This document shows, in pieces, positions 44,899 through 54,007 of a stretch of DNA of 64,000 nt. This DNA is from Pelagibius sp964472095 (GTDB lineage: Bacteria > Pseudomonadota > Alphaproteobacteria > Kiloniellales > Kiloniellaceae): NCBI GenBank assembly GCA_964472095.1, contig CAYYIV010000003.1:173641-237640 (forward strand), written 5' to 3'. Both the position numbers and the translations under genes were made by a program. The notes beneath the pieces are model-generated. The model worked only from the letters and a program-made list of their open reading frames with translations, did no database searches and was not told the origin of the DNA. Position 1 is the stretch's first letter; every line of letters begins with the position of its first letter.

Positions 44899-46185
44899 TT
44901 AGAGGCTCCAATAGTTGATCGAAGGCGGCAGGTTGCGGGGATCGAGCGCAGATTTGACGTCCACCAGCACGCCTCCTTCCGCCAGTCGTTCCCATGGGGC
45001 GGGGCTCATCTCTTCCATGATGGCGCGGTGCGGCACGCAGAGGATCAACGCGTTGAGATCAGTCATCGCCCCGGCGGAGACCAGCTTGATCCCAAACTCC
45101 TCTTCGGCTTCTTCCGGGTCGACCAAAGGATCGTAAACCATTGCCTCGATGCCATATTCGCGCAGCTCACCGACGATATCGGGAACCCGGCTGTTGCGCA
45201 GGTCGCGCACGTTCTCCTTGAAGGCCAGGCCGAGGATGCCGACCTTTACCGATCCGGTGAGGCGGCCGCCCTGGCCCAGCATCTTGACCACCCGCCCTGC
45301 AACGAAGGCCCCCATGCCATCGTTGATGCGCCGGCCGGAGAGGATCACTTCGGGATTGTAGCCGACCTCTTCGGCCTTGGCGGTCAGGTAGTAGGGGTCG
45401 ACGCCGATACAGTGTCCGCCGACCAAGCCCGGCGAGAAGGGCAGGAAGTTCCATTTCGTTCCGGCTGCGGCCAGCACGTCTCGTGTCGGAATGGACATGC
45501 GTTCGAAGATGATTGCCAGCTCGTTCATCAGGGCGATGTTGAGGTCACGCTGCGTGTTCTCGATGACCTTCGCGGCTTCTGCAACTTTGATCGAGGAAGC
45601 TCGGTGAACGCCGGCGCTGGTTACCGCTCCATAGATCTTCGCCACCCGATCCAATGACTCGGCGTCCTGGGCCGAGACCACTTTCACGATCCGCTCCAAC
45701 ACATGTTCCCTGTCGCCCGGATTGATGCGCTCGGGCGAGTACGCCAGCTTGAAATCCGTCCCCACCGCGAGGCCGGAGACTTCGCTCAGCAACGGACCAC
45801 AGACGTCTTCGGTCACGCCAGGATAGACGGTAGATTCCAGAGCGACGATGGCGCCCCGCTCGAGATAGCCGGCGACCGTCCTGCACGCACTCCTGACCGC
45901 TCCGAGATCCGGACGGCGGTTCTTGTCCACTGGCGTCGGAACGGTGACGGCAAAGAAAGTGCGATTGCGCAGACACTCCGGATCCGCTGAGATCTTCAAA
46001 CCGCAGGACTTCAGGACCTCCGACTCCACCTCGCCCGTCCAATCCTCGCCTTGCAACAGGCTGGCGACGCGCTTCTGGTTGACGTCGAAGCCAACCACGT
46101 CCTCGAACTTATTGGCCAGGGCGACGGCAAGGGGCAGACCGACGTACCCCAAACCTATTACTGCGATTCTCTCGCTACTGCTCAT
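44899..46185 (-). CDS. UDP-N-acetylhexosamine/hexose dehydrogenase (TviB/WbpA-like)
   Basis: A 428-residue nucleotide-sugar 6-dehydrogenase producing a UDP-uronic acid. The NAD motif is IAVIGLGYVGLPLA (residues 7-20), the central segments are ESTVYPGVTED and AYSPERINPGDREH, and the catalytic cysteine lies in LVGGHCIGVDPYYL. These details fit the TviB/WbpA/VipA branch using UDP-GlcNAc or UDP-GalNAc. GGAG about nine bases before ATG 46185 supports this start; GTG 46206 is less likely. It supplies the acidic sugar expected for a heparinase-like substrate. Confidence 0.9.
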   Translation of the reverse strand: MSSSERIAVIGLGYVGLPLAVALANKFEDVVGFDVNQKRVASLLQGEDWTGEVESEVLKSCGLKISADPECLRNRTFFAVTVPTPVDKNRRPDLGAVRSACRTVAGYLERGAIVALESTVYPGVTEDVCGPLLSEVSGLAVGTDFKLAYSPERINPGDREHVLERIVKVVSAQDAESLDRVAKIYGAVTSAGVHRASSIKVAEAAKVIENTQRDLNIALMNELAIIFERMSIPTRDVLAAAGTKWNFLPFSPGLVGGHCIGVDPYYLTAKAEEVGYNPEVILSGRRINDGMGAFVAGRVVKMLGQGGRLTGSVKVGILGLAFKENVRDLRNSRVPDIVGELREYGIEAMVYDPLVDPEEAEEEFGIKLVSAGAMTDLNALILCVPHRAIMEEMSPAPWERLAEGGVLVDVKSALDPRNLPPSINYWSL

Positions 46186-46241
46186 ACTTGCGTCTCCAGA
46201 GGACACTCGAAGGGGTGGATTGCCTGCCCAAGCGGTCGCCG

Positions 46242-48176
46242 CTAGGTTCCGGTCGCTCGCTGGCTGTTGCGGCCGTCTGCGGCTTTGAGGTGCACATTGC
46301 TGAGGAAGGACTCAAACATGAGCAGGGCCCAGATCGCCGCGCTGTGGTCGCTGACGCCGCTGGAGTGCTCATCCAGCAGTCGCTCGATGAAGCCCATGTC
46401 GAAGAGGTCGACCTGCTCCAGAATGCCTTTCAGGAGTCGTCGCCGGACAACTTCGCGCAGCGGGCCGCGGAACCAGTTGGCCAGCGGAATGCAGAATCCC
46501 ATCTTATCGCGGTAGAGGATCTCCCGCGGGAGGCGCTCCTCCATTGACTTCTTCAGCAGGTACTTGCCTTCGCGCCCCCTGAGCCGGAAGTCGGGAGGCA
46601 GAGTCGCCGCCCATTCCAGAAGCTGGTGGTCGAGCAAGGGCACCCGCACCTCGAGGGACGTCGCCATGCTTGCACGGTCGACCTTGGTCAGAATGTCGCC
46701 CGGCAGGTAGGTCTTCATATCGGCGTACTGGACACGGTCCAGGTGATGTTCGACCGGCGCGTCCTTCATCGTCTCTTCCAGAACGTTGCGGGCATGATAG
46801 CCCTGCAGTTCCCGACGCATGCGCGAGGAATAGAGGCGAAGGCGAAGGCGGTCATTGAGGATGGAGACGCTGTGGAAATAGCCCTCGACGCTATCGCGCG
46901 CCAGCGCCTGCAAGGTCGACTTGGCGCGCAGCGGCCGCGGCGCCCAATCCAGCTTCGGATAGACCTTGCCAAGCAGCGAGAACACGGGCTGGCGCAGTGG
47001 GCCGGGCAGAGCGCCGCGCACCATTTCCTCGTAGTGGTGCCAGCGGTAGCGTCGATAGCCGGCGAAGGCTTCGTCGCCGCCGTCGCCGGAGAGGGCGACC
47101 GTCACGTTCTCGCGGGCGAGGCGGCAGACCTCGTAGGTCGGCATCGCGGAGCTGTCGGCAAACGGCTCGTCGTAGAACGTCGACATCTCCTCGATCAGCT
47201 CGAAGGAGTCGGCTGCCACCTGTCTGTTGCGGTGTTGGGTGTTCAAGTGCTTGGCGACCGATGTGGCATAGGTGGCTTCGTCGAACTCCGGCAGATCGAA
47301 GCCGATCGAGCAGGTGTTCACTGGAGACGTGGAATGCTCCGCCATCATGCTTACGACGCTGCTGGAATCGACGCCGCCGGAAAGGAAGGCGCCGAGCGGG
47401 ACGTCGGCCACGAGGCGGATCTTTACCGCTTCGCTCATCCGCTCGCGAAGCTCGACGCAGGCATCGGCCTCCTTCAAGCGCCGGTTCGCCTGGAAGCTGA
47501 TCTCCCAATATCGCTGTGGCTTGGGCTGCGGCGTACCCCGCCGCCACGCCAAGGTATGGGCCGGCGGCAGCTTGCGAATGCTGCGGTAGATGGTTTTCGG
47601 ATCGGGGACGTAGCCGAAAGCAAAATAATCCTCGATCCCCTGGATGTCGAAATCTCGCTCGAGATCCGGATCGCACAGCAGCGCTTTCATCTCCGAGCCG
47701 AAAATCAGCCGCCCGTCCGCAAGGACCGAGTAGTAAAGGGGTTTGATCCCCAGGCGATCGCGGGCGAGGAAAAGCGTCTCCGTGTTGCTGTCCCAGAGCG
47801 CAAAGGCGAACATGCCGCGGAAGCGCTTGACGCAGTCCTCGCCCCACTCTTCCCAGGCGTGGACAATGACCTCGGTATCGCAGACGCTGTGGAACTGGTG
47901 GCCGCAGTCGCGGAGTTCCTGCGCCAGCTCCTTGAAATTGTAAATCTCGCCATTGTAGACGACGGCGACGCTGCCATCCTCATTGAACATCGGCTGGTGA
48001 CCGCCAGCCAGATCGATGATGGACAACCTGCGGTGGCCCAGCCCGATGCCCTCGGCGATATGATAACCATGCCCGTCCGGGCCGCGATGCTCGAGGCTGT
48101 CGGTCATCGTCGTGAGGAGGGGCTGCGCGATCGGCCGTCGGCCTCTGCTGTCGAAAATTCCTACCAGTCCACACAT
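46242..48176 (-). CDS. Asparagine synthase-type amidotransferase, XrtA-associated
   Basis: A 644-residue glutamine-dependent amidotransferase. Cys2 is the glutaminase nucleophile (MCGLVGIFDS); NGEIYNFKELAQELRDCGH and LARDRLGIKPLYY follow. The synthetase half has the PPi-loop SGGVDSSSVVSMM and ALSGDGGDEAFAGYRRYRW. It belongs to the AsnB-like family seen beside exosortase A, where it is thought to amidate a sugar or carboxylate of the EPS. It precedes the UDP-sugar dehydrogenase, making amidation of the uronic acid an attractive guess. The 250 bases upstream hold no gene. Confidence 0.9.
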   Translation of the reverse strand: MCGLVGIFDSRGRRPIAQPLLTTMTDSLEHRGPDGHGYHIAEGIGLGHRRLSIIDLAGGHQPMFNEDGSVAVVYNGEIYNFKELAQELRDCGHQFHSVCDTEVIVHAWEEWGEDCVKRFRGMFAFALWDSNTETLFLARDRLGIKPLYYSVLADGRLIFGSEMKALLCDPDLERDFDIQGIEDYFAFGYVPDPKTIYRSIRKLPPAHTLAWRRGTPQPKPQRYWEISFQANRRLKEADACVELRERMSEAVKIRLVADVPLGAFLSGGVDSSSVVSMMAEHSTSPVNTCSIGFDLPEFDEATYATSVAKHLNTQHRNRQVAADSFELIEEMSTFYDEPFADSSAMPTYEVCRLARENVTVALSGDGGDEAFAGYRRYRWHHYEEMVRGALPGPLRQPVFSLLGKVYPKLDWAPRPLRAKSTLQALARDSVEGYFHSVSILNDRLRLRLYSSRMRRELQGYHARNVLEETMKDAPVEHHLDRVQYADMKTYLPGDILTKVDRASMATSLEVRVPLLDHQLLEWAATLPPDFRLRGREGKYLLKKSMEERLPREILYRDKMGFCIPLANWFRGPLREVVRRRLLKGILEQVDLFDMGFIERLLDEHSSGVSDHSAAIWALLMFESFLSNVHLKAADGRNSQRATGT

Positions 48177-48425
48177 TGCTCGAAAGGTCCGATCAAACGA
48201 TTCCCGCCCGGGGTCACGGCGCGGGAGATCTTCCAGTTGGTTCTGACGACGCAGCCAGCGCGGCCGCTTTGGAGCCTGTTATCGGTCTTCCGACCCGGTC
48301 CCCGGCTCCCCTGCCGCGCCCGCCGCATCCTCCGACACTTTGAGGCCGACCGCAACGACTGCTGCGCTTGCCTTCGCCACGGCTCCACGCGTCCTTAACC
48401 ATGAGAGACTGCGGACTGGATGCCA

Positions 48426-49475
48426 CTAGGCCAGCTCCCGGGCAACGATCGGACCAAGCCTATTGGCCACAGCAAGCGGCAGCCGCTTCCAGGTCGCGAC
48501 CATCAGCGCGTATTTCGGGTTCAGCGGGTTGATCTCCGGGACCTTGTCGAGGCGTAGCAGGCGGTGCTCGTAGTGAAGCGGTTCCGGCTCGAACCCCCAG
48601 TGCTTCTTGAAGGCGAATGAGCCGGTGCCGACCTTGCTGCGGCCAAAGTCGAAGATGCGCAGGCCGCGGTCGCAGGCCCGGCGCATGACCTCCCAGTACA
48701 TGAAGTCGTTCGCCGCATAGGCGCGCGCAGCTGCGCCGCCGCCGCCGTAGTAGGGCAGTACCTCGTCGCGAAAGAAGAATGACAGGACGCCGGCCAGCGG
48801 CTCTCCGTCCTTGACGATGGTGATGACTTCACTGGCGTCGCGGAAGATGGTTCTCAGGCATTCGAAGTAGCGCCGGCTGACTACCGGCGTGCCAAGATTG
48901 CGCAGGCTTTCCGCGTAGAGCGGATAAAGTCGGCGCACGTCTGGGTCGACCTGCCCCTCCAGACCCTCCTTGATCCCCTTGCGCACCATCGCGCGCTGCT
49001 TGCGGGGAATTGCCAGCATCGCCTTCTCCGGATCGGCGTCGATTGCTTTGCGGAAGGTGACGTAGGTTTCCCGATTGCAGGGCCAGTCCCCGTGCAGCGG
49101 TTTGCGCAGACGGTATTCGATGCGATCGACACGAAGCTCGTGCGCCAGGTTGACGGCTGCCTCGTCCAAGGCGTCGAGCGCGGCCGGGGTCGCTGCGAGG
49201 GGCCCACCGTAGACACAAAATCCATTGGAAATCAGGCTATTGCCGAAGATGCGGCCGCGCACATGAGTCAGCGGCAGCACCCCGACGACCTCGCCGGCCT
49301 GGCGCGCAATCAGGTAATGACAGCGATGGCCAAAGCTCTCCTCGATGACGGCCTTCCAGCCGGAGAGGTGGAAAAAAGTCGCATCCGGCCGGCCCTCGAC
49401 GAAGCGGTCCCAAGCCGGGTCGGCGCCATCTAGGAGGCAATCGACTTGCAGGCTGTCGGCTGTGTCTCGAGGCAT
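48426..49475 (-). CDS. FemAB-related GNAT-fold protein, XrtA-associated
   Basis: A 349-residue protein of the FemAB/peptidoglycan bridge family in its PEP-CTERM-associated form. Visible segments are FFHLSGWKAVIEESFGHRCH, PLTHVRGRIFGNSLISNGFC, EPLAGVLSFFFRDEVLPYYG and DFMYWEVMRRACDRGLRIFD followed by FGRSKVGTGSFAFKKHWGFE. These proteins normally transfer an aminoacyl group from tRNA, but the XrtA-type acceptor is unknown. It overlaps the end of the deacetylase gene by 46 bases, so the two are coexpressed. Confidence 0.9.
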   Translation of the reverse strand: MPRDTADSLQVDCLLDGADPAWDRFVEGRPDATFFHLSGWKAVIEESFGHRCHYLIARQAGEVVGVLPLTHVRGRIFGNSLISNGFCVYGGPLAATPAALDALDEAAVNLAHELRVDRIEYRLRKPLHGDWPCNRETYVTFRKAIDADPEKAMLAIPRKQRAMVRKGIKEGLEGQVDPDVRRLYPLYAESLRNLGTPVVSRRYFECLRTIFRDASEVITIVKDGEPLAGVLSFFFRDEVLPYYGGGGAAARAYAANDFMYWEVMRRACDRGLRIFDFGRSKVGTGSFAFKKHWGFEPEPLHYEHRLLRLDKVPEINPLNPKYALMVATWKRLPLAVANRLGPIVARELA

Positions 49476-50341
49476 TCTTCACCGAGATGATTGGATAGGA
49501 ACACACGGTCCATTCGGTCCCAACGGAAGTCCCTCAGGACGGCGCGCAACCGGCGCTCCATGCTGCCCAGGTTGACGTAGTGCCGAAACCGCGAACGGAA
49601 GGAGACACCATCGAAGCGCGGCTGGTCGGGGTCGATCTCCCAGGGATGGAAGTAGAAGATCGCCGGGCGCTTGTCCTTCTCGCCGAGACGACGCAGGGCC
49701 CAGCGCGAGATGCCATAGGGCAGCAAGCGGAAGTAGCCGCCGCCGCCGCTCGGCAGGTTCCGATTGAAGAGGTTCAGCGTCGAGATAGGCACTTCTATCA
49801 GATTGTGCCTCTCACTCGGTCGATAGGTGAAGCGGGACGCATCGGGCATGCCGTAGTGGTCGTGCTTGATCGGATAGACGCTGGAGCTGTAGTCGTAGCC
49901 CTCCTCGGCCAGGATATCGAAAGCCCAGAGCGATCTTTCATCGATCGAGAAGCTCGCGGCCCGGTACCCCTTGACCCGCTGGCCACCCAGGTCTTCGAGG
50001 ATCGTTTTCGTCCTGCGGATGTCCTGGCGAAAGGCTTCCGGCTTCTGGCTGTGGACCTTGACGTGCTCATAGCCGTGGCTGGCGAGTTCGTGTCCACCGT
50101 CGACGATCTGTCGGACGACCCCTGGATAACGCTCGGCAATCCAACCGAGAGTGAAGAAGGTGGCGCAGACGCCGCTGTCCGCGAAGATGCCGAGGATGCG
50201 GTCGACATTGCGCTCGACACGGCAGGGGTAGCTCTCCCAGTCCTCCCGCTTGACCCGGTCGGCAAAGGCCGCGACCTGGAAGTAATCTTCCACATCGACG
50301 GTCATCGCTCCGGTAATTTCAGGGATGTCGTAGCTGCTCAT
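49430..50341 (-). CDS. Polysaccharide deacetylase, XrtA-associated
   Basis: A 303-residue NodB-type carbohydrate esterase with a DUF3473-like C-terminus. The metal-binding Asp pair is in TVDVEDYF, the two His are in HGYEHVKVH, and the later RAASFSIDERSLWAFDILAE and YFHPWEIDPDQPRF are typical of the PEP-CTERM-associated subfamily. It removes N-acetyl groups from amino sugars, which would create free amines for N-sulfation or other change; that link is inference. ATG 50341 follows AAGGAAG. No signal peptide is seen. Confidence 0.92.
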   Translation of the reverse strand: MSSYDIPEITGAMTVDVEDYFQVAAFADRVKREDWESYPCRVERNVDRILGIFADSGVCATFFTLGWIAERYPGVVRQIVDGGHELASHGYEHVKVHSQKPEAFRQDIRRTKTILEDLGGQRVKGYRAASFSIDERSLWAFDILAEEGYDYSSSVYPIKHDHYGMPDASRFTYRPSERHNLIEVPISTLNLFNRNLPSGGGGYFRLLPYGISRWALRRLGEKDKRPAIFYFHPWEIDPDQPRFDGVSFRSRFRHYVNLGSMERRLRAVLRDFRWDRMDRVFLSNHLGEECLETQPTACKSIAS

Positions 50342-50440
50342 CTTCCTTGTTTCCTGCCGTCTCAACGCATCGATGGCGCATCGCGCTTCGGGTCATCCTT
50401 GCCATCCGCTGCCGGGATCGCATCCACCGGATGCAGGTCC

Positions 50441-51400
50441 CTAGCTTTCCTTTTCGTGCGGGGAGCGGAAGTCGACCACACGATCGGGCGCCGGGGAAGC
50501 CTGACGCCGGCGCTGATCCTCGTCATCGTCTTCCGGTATCGTCACCTCGACCTCCGGCGGCGGCCCATCGTCAAGTGAAAGTCCGCTGGCATCGAGCCTC
50601 ATGTCGTCGATAACCAGTTCGACATCCTCTCGCGCGATTGCATGATTCTCTTCGACGAAGGCATGCCAGAGCAGGCGGTCGCAAAGATTGTTGATGAGGC
50701 GCGGCACGCCGCGCGCTTCCCGATGAATGAGCTGGAAGCAATCCTCGGCAATCTTCGGGTCGTTGTCCCAGCCTGCTGTCTGCAGCCGGTACAGAATGTA
50801 TTCGCGGGTCTCTGATTCGTTGAGAGGTGTCAGGTGATGAATGGCGACAATGCGCTGGCGCAACTGTTCCAGGCCCTGGTCGGCCAGTTTCCGACGGAAC
50901 TCCGGCTGTCCGATCAGGAAGACCTGCAGTAGCGGGCGACCCTTGTGATAGACATTCGAAAGCATACGGAGCTCTTCCAGTGCCGAAATCGGCAGACCCT
51001 GCGCCTCGTCCACGATGAGGATGGCGCGGATGTTCCTGCGATGGACGTCCAGCAGGAATGCCTCCAAGTTGCGGAACACCGTTGCCTTGTCGGCATTCTC
51101 CTGGCGCAACCCGAAGGCCGAGGCGACCATCCGCAGGAAATTGTCCGCATCGAATTGCGTATTGGCAATGGTCGCCGTGACGGCGTTGTTCTTCGGCAGG
51201 TTGCTCAGGAAGTAGTCGATGAACACGGTCTTGCCGGCGCCGATCTCGCCGGTGATGACGACGAACCCTTCGCCCTTGCTCAGCCCGAAGCTGAGGTATG
51301 ACAGCGCCCTGCGCTGGGACTGGCTTCGGTAGTAGAACCGAAGGTCCGGCGTCAGATTGAAGGGATATTCCCTGAGATTGAAGAAGTCGGTGTACTTCAT
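50441..51400 (-). CDS. ExeA-like AAA ATPase, XrtA-associated
   Basis: A 319-residue ATPase of the secretion-type AAA family seen in XrtA loci. It begins YTDFFNLREYPFNLTPDLRF; Walker A is GEIGAGKT (residues 51-58) and Walker B is AILIVDEAQ (about 126-134). IGQPEFRRKLADQGLEQLRQ and GVPRLINNLCDRLLWHAFVE match GspA/ExeA-like proteins. An acidic C-terminal tail (about 40 residues) is present. It may energise assembly of the export machinery. It leads the minus-strand block down to the YdcF-like gene. Confidence 0.9.
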   Translation of the reverse strand: MKYTDFFNLREYPFNLTPDLRFYYRSQSQRRALSYLSFGLSKGEGFVVITGEIGAGKTVFIDYFLSNLPKNNAVTATIANTQFDADNFLRMVASAFGLRQENADKATVFRNLEAFLLDVHRRNIRAILIVDEAQGLPISALEELRMLSNVYHKGRPLLQVFLIGQPEFRRKLADQGLEQLRQRIVAIHHLTPLNESETREYILYRLQTAGWDNDPKIAEDCFQLIHREARGVPRLINNLCDRLLWHAFVEENHAIAREDVELVIDDMRLDASGLSLDDGPPPEVEVTIPEDDDEDQRRRQASPAPDRVVDFRSPHEKES

Positions 51401-51579
51401 AGGATGCCTTGGTCGCCGATTGCGGGGCAGTTCTCGACAGCTGCGCACATTATCATCGCAACACCTGCGCCTTCCTGGGTCCGGTAATCTACACGCTGGG
51501 TGCCCGGTTGGCGATCCCTTCCTGGTTAACTATCTCAAATCGCAAAGAAAAGCTCGCTCTCGAGGTCTCCCAACCAGAT

Positions 51580-52788
51580 TTAGTTGAGGTGGTCGGGTGC
51601 CTTGGCATGCCTAGTACCACTCTTGGCCCGCGGCGTTAACCTTAATAGCTGCTCGATATGAGCCTGAAGCTGCTGGCGATCGGTACCCCCCTTAGGCTCG
51701 CGTGGCCGGTAGAAGCTCTTGCGCAGGAGGTGCGGCAGCAGCAGGTAAAGCGGCATGCGCAGGTAGTGGGCGCGTACGTAGAGGAGCCAGCGGGCCGTGC
51801 CCGTCAGGGCGTCGTCGCAGCTGTCATGGTCGGGTAGCAGGGCCCGGAGGAGGAGCGCGTCGAAGACTGCCCGCTTGGCCGCCGACGGCTGCCAGCCTGT
51901 TGCCGCCTGACGGATCGAGTCCGGCAACGCCATATCCAGCAGGCTGTCCAGGTACCTCAGTGTCAGGGAGAGCGGCCCGGTCAGGCCAAGAACCTCGGCC
52001 CGCTCGGCCAGTTTGTCCCAGAACCCCGGTTGCGCGCCGAAATGCCGCAGCAGGTCCGACAGGTCGAGCAGATCTCTCAGTCCGCGATCGAATTCCCCTT
52101 CGTTGAACAGGTGGACCGCCGAGTGCAGCACCATATCGGTCGGGGCCAGGACGCGCAGCTGCCCGTCTTGACCGAGCGGCAGGCTCTCGGCCGCCAGGGT
52201 GGCAGCTTCCACGGGAGCGCGGGCGGTCAGGGGCACGATGGTGTGATGCACGTCCAACACGGTGTTGCGCTTGAAATGCCTCAGCGGCGGAATCTGGTGC
52301 GTCCACAGCCGATAGTAGCGCTGATCGTAGTCGTCCTTGACCTCCGGTCCCCAATCCGCCTCGGCAAGGATCTGCTCCACCTCGCCGATCCGCTCTCGCG
52401 GCACCATGAAATCAATGTCGCTGAACAGGCGACCGCGGGCCGGCGGCAAGTCGGCCATCACGTAAGCAGCACCCTTCAACAGCGTGATGGGAACCTGGCT
52501 TTCCGCCAGCACCCGGCAGACGCAGGTAACCTCCCAGCGAACATCCCGCATATGCTTGTGCGCCAGGGTCCGTGCCGATTCCAGGTGGCGCCGAGGGCGC
52601 TCCGGCACCTGATCCAGGACGCCCAGCTCATCCAGTTGGAAACACAGGCGTGCGAGGATTCCTGCCCGCATCGCCTGGCGAACGACAAGATCCCATTGGT
52701 CCAGAGTGAGTGCGGCAAGCGCCTCCGGATGGCCGGCCAGACGTGGCAGGATCCGGCGGCGCGCGTCATCTTCGCCCTGGCTGCTCAT
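51580..52788 (-). CDS. Nucleotidyltransferase family protein of the HprK-A cluster
   Basis: A 402-residue protein of the Nucleotidyltransferase_5 type (PF14907-like). The catalytic-like pattern is ITLLKGAAYVMADLPPARGR followed by LFSDIDFMVPRERIGEVEQI, with the DxD needed for a nucleotidyltransferase. Further segments are VLDVHHTIVPLTAR and APTDMVLHSAVHLFNEGEFD. The ATG overlaps the HprK-A stop (ATGA), showing translational coupling. Such proteins accompany HprK-related kinase A and PqqD-like genes; the substrate has not been established to my knowledge. Confidence 0.85.
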   Translation of the reverse strand: MSSQGEDDARRRILPRLAGHPEALAALTLDQWDLVVRQAMRAGILARLCFQLDELGVLDQVPERPRRHLESARTLAHKHMRDVRWEVTCVCRVLAESQVPITLLKGAAYVMADLPPARGRLFSDIDFMVPRERIGEVEQILAEADWGPEVKDDYDQRYYRLWTHQIPPLRHFKRNTVLDVHHTIVPLTARAPVEAATLAAESLPLGQDGQLRVLAPTDMVLHSAVHLFNEGEFDRGLRDLLDLSDLLRHFGAQPGFWDKLAERAEVLGLTGPLSLTLRYLDSLLDMALPDSIRQAATGWQPSAAKRAVFDALLLRALLPDHDSCDDALTGTARWLLYVRAHYLRMPLYLLLPHLLRKSFYRPREPKGGTDRQQLQAHIEQLLRLTPRAKSGTRHAKAPDHLN

Positions 52789-53720
52789 GCCGGCACCCCT
52801 TCGGCCTGCAAGGGGGCTGCCTCCAAGCTCTCGAAGACGGCAAGCGCCTCCGAAAGCTTGCTGTAGGTGAAGCTGTAGCAAGCGCAGGTATCGACCAGGC
52901 GAGACAGGGTTTCGAAGCCCTGCTTCCCGTGGACGCTGTAGTTGAAGGCGTTTTGGCCCAGTTCGATCAGCGTGTCGGCTTTGGAATGTGAAACCAGAGA
53001 CGTTGCCGCTCCGGCCTTGAAAGTAGGGAAGATCACCCAGGCCGGCTGCGCGGTCTCGGAGACCCGCTCCAAGCTTTGCCGGGGCGCTTTCAGCAGGGCG
53101 ACGGTGCCCTTGGCCGTATCCTCGCACCGCGGGCCGAGGGTGGCGTGGGGCACCAGTTCGGCGATGAGGTCGATGGACTGGTTCTTCAGGCTGATCGGCC
53201 GGGCCAGCGGTGTCAGCTGGCCGTCATGCGTCGAGAGCAGGGCCAACTCGTCGGACAGCAGGCGCCAGCCGTTGTTGACGAGGTAGGCGGTAAGGGTGCT
53301 TTTGCCCGACCCTGGGGCTCCCGGCAGGATCGCTGCGAAGCCGTTCCTTTCCACGGTCGCGGCGTGGACGATAAGAAACTGGTGGGCATGAAACCCGATG
53401 CACCAGTTGAGGCCCCATTCCAGCATCGGCAGCGCCTGGGTCAGCGGCAGGGGCTTGAAGGGGAGCAGGCCGTCGAACTCGAAATGCACCTGGGGACTGA
53501 TCCAGCGACGCAGGTTGCGGGGGCGGTTCAAGGCGATGTGAAAGTCGGCGTAAGGCTCGTGTGGCGACACCCGATTGTCCGCATAGAGGAGGCCGATGCC
53601 GTCGAGGACGGCGGGTACAGCGGTGCGAATATGGCTGAGGAAGGGGCCGGTATGGAGGAAAATGCCAGGGCCCTGCAGCCGGCGGGCCTGCTCCTCCTTC
53701 GACCAAGTGGAGAGCTTCAC
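52785..53720 (-). CDS. HprK-related kinase A
   Basis: A 311-residue protein resembling the C-terminal kinase/phosphorylase domain of HPr kinase. It has LHTGPFLSHIRTAVPAVLDG near the start, IVHAATVERNG before the P-loop, the Walker A PGAPGSGKSTLTAYLVNNGW (about 133-152) and the acidic LLSDELALL (Asp157). It lacks other HPr-kinase parts, fitting the HprK-rel-A family found near PqqD-like genes in XrtA-bearing genomes. GTG 53720 overlaps the stop of the tiny upstream ORF and the stop overlaps the nucleotidyltransferase start, so three ORFs are tightly coupled. It probably phosphorylates a protein or peptide; target unknown. Confidence 0.88.
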   Translation of the reverse strand: MKLSTWSKEEQARRLQGPGIFLHTGPFLSHIRTAVPAVLDGIGLLYADNRVSPHEPYADFHIALNRPRNLRRWISPQVHFEFDGLLPFKPLPLTQALPMLEWGLNWCIGFHAHQFLIVHAATVERNGFAAILPGAPGSGKSTLTAYLVNNGWRLLSDELALLSTHDGQLTPLARPISLKNQSIDLIAELVPHATLGPRCEDTAKGTVALLKAPRQSLERVSETAQPAWVIFPTFKAGAATSLVSHSKADTLIELGQNAFNYSVHGKQGFETLSRLVDTCACYSFTYSKLSEALAVFESLEAAPLQAEGVPA

Positions 53721-53881
53721 CAGATGCTCCGCAGTACGGACCTGGCGGGCGATGCCGGCGGAGGCGGAACCGGCACCTCAGCAGCGGCGGCGCCGCTTGG
53801 CGCCGAGCCGCCTTGGGAGTCTGCGTTAGGGACGAAATTCACGCCGCCATGCCCTGACGATTTCAAGAGTCGCTGGGACAT
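53717..53881 (-). CDS. Tiny ORF coupled to HprK-A (54 residues), possible modified-peptide precursor
   Basis: An ORF from ATG 53881 (GGAAG just upstream; TTG 53908 is an alternative) whose stop overlaps the HprK-A start as GTGA. The product has a short basic lead (MSQRLLKSSGHGG), a NFVPNADSQGGSAP segment, then an Ala- and Pro-rich part (EVPVPPPPASPA) and ends SVLRSIW. It has Ser residues that a kinase could use and no membrane segment. The overlap suggests that it is translated. Whether it is a substrate, a leader peptide or simply a coupling ORF is unknown. Confidence 0.45.
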   Translation of the reverse strand: MSQRLLKSSGHGGVNFVPNADSQGGSAPSGAAAAEVPVPPPPASPARSVLRSIW

Positions 53882-54007
53882 GATCTTCCGTCGGCGATAC
53901 TCATGCAAGCGACGCCGACTGCCGGATCTCCCAGTCCCTTGGGGCGCCCTGCGGCGGCTCGGGGGAGAAGGGGCGGCCGGCGGCAGTGTTCCAAGCGGCC
54001 AGCCGGA

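Noticed and set aside
46626..48398. 590-residue plus-strand open frame opposite the AsnB-like gene
   Set aside because: Antisense of a clear amidotransferase with conserved catalytic motifs; the plus-strand product shows no coherent domain.
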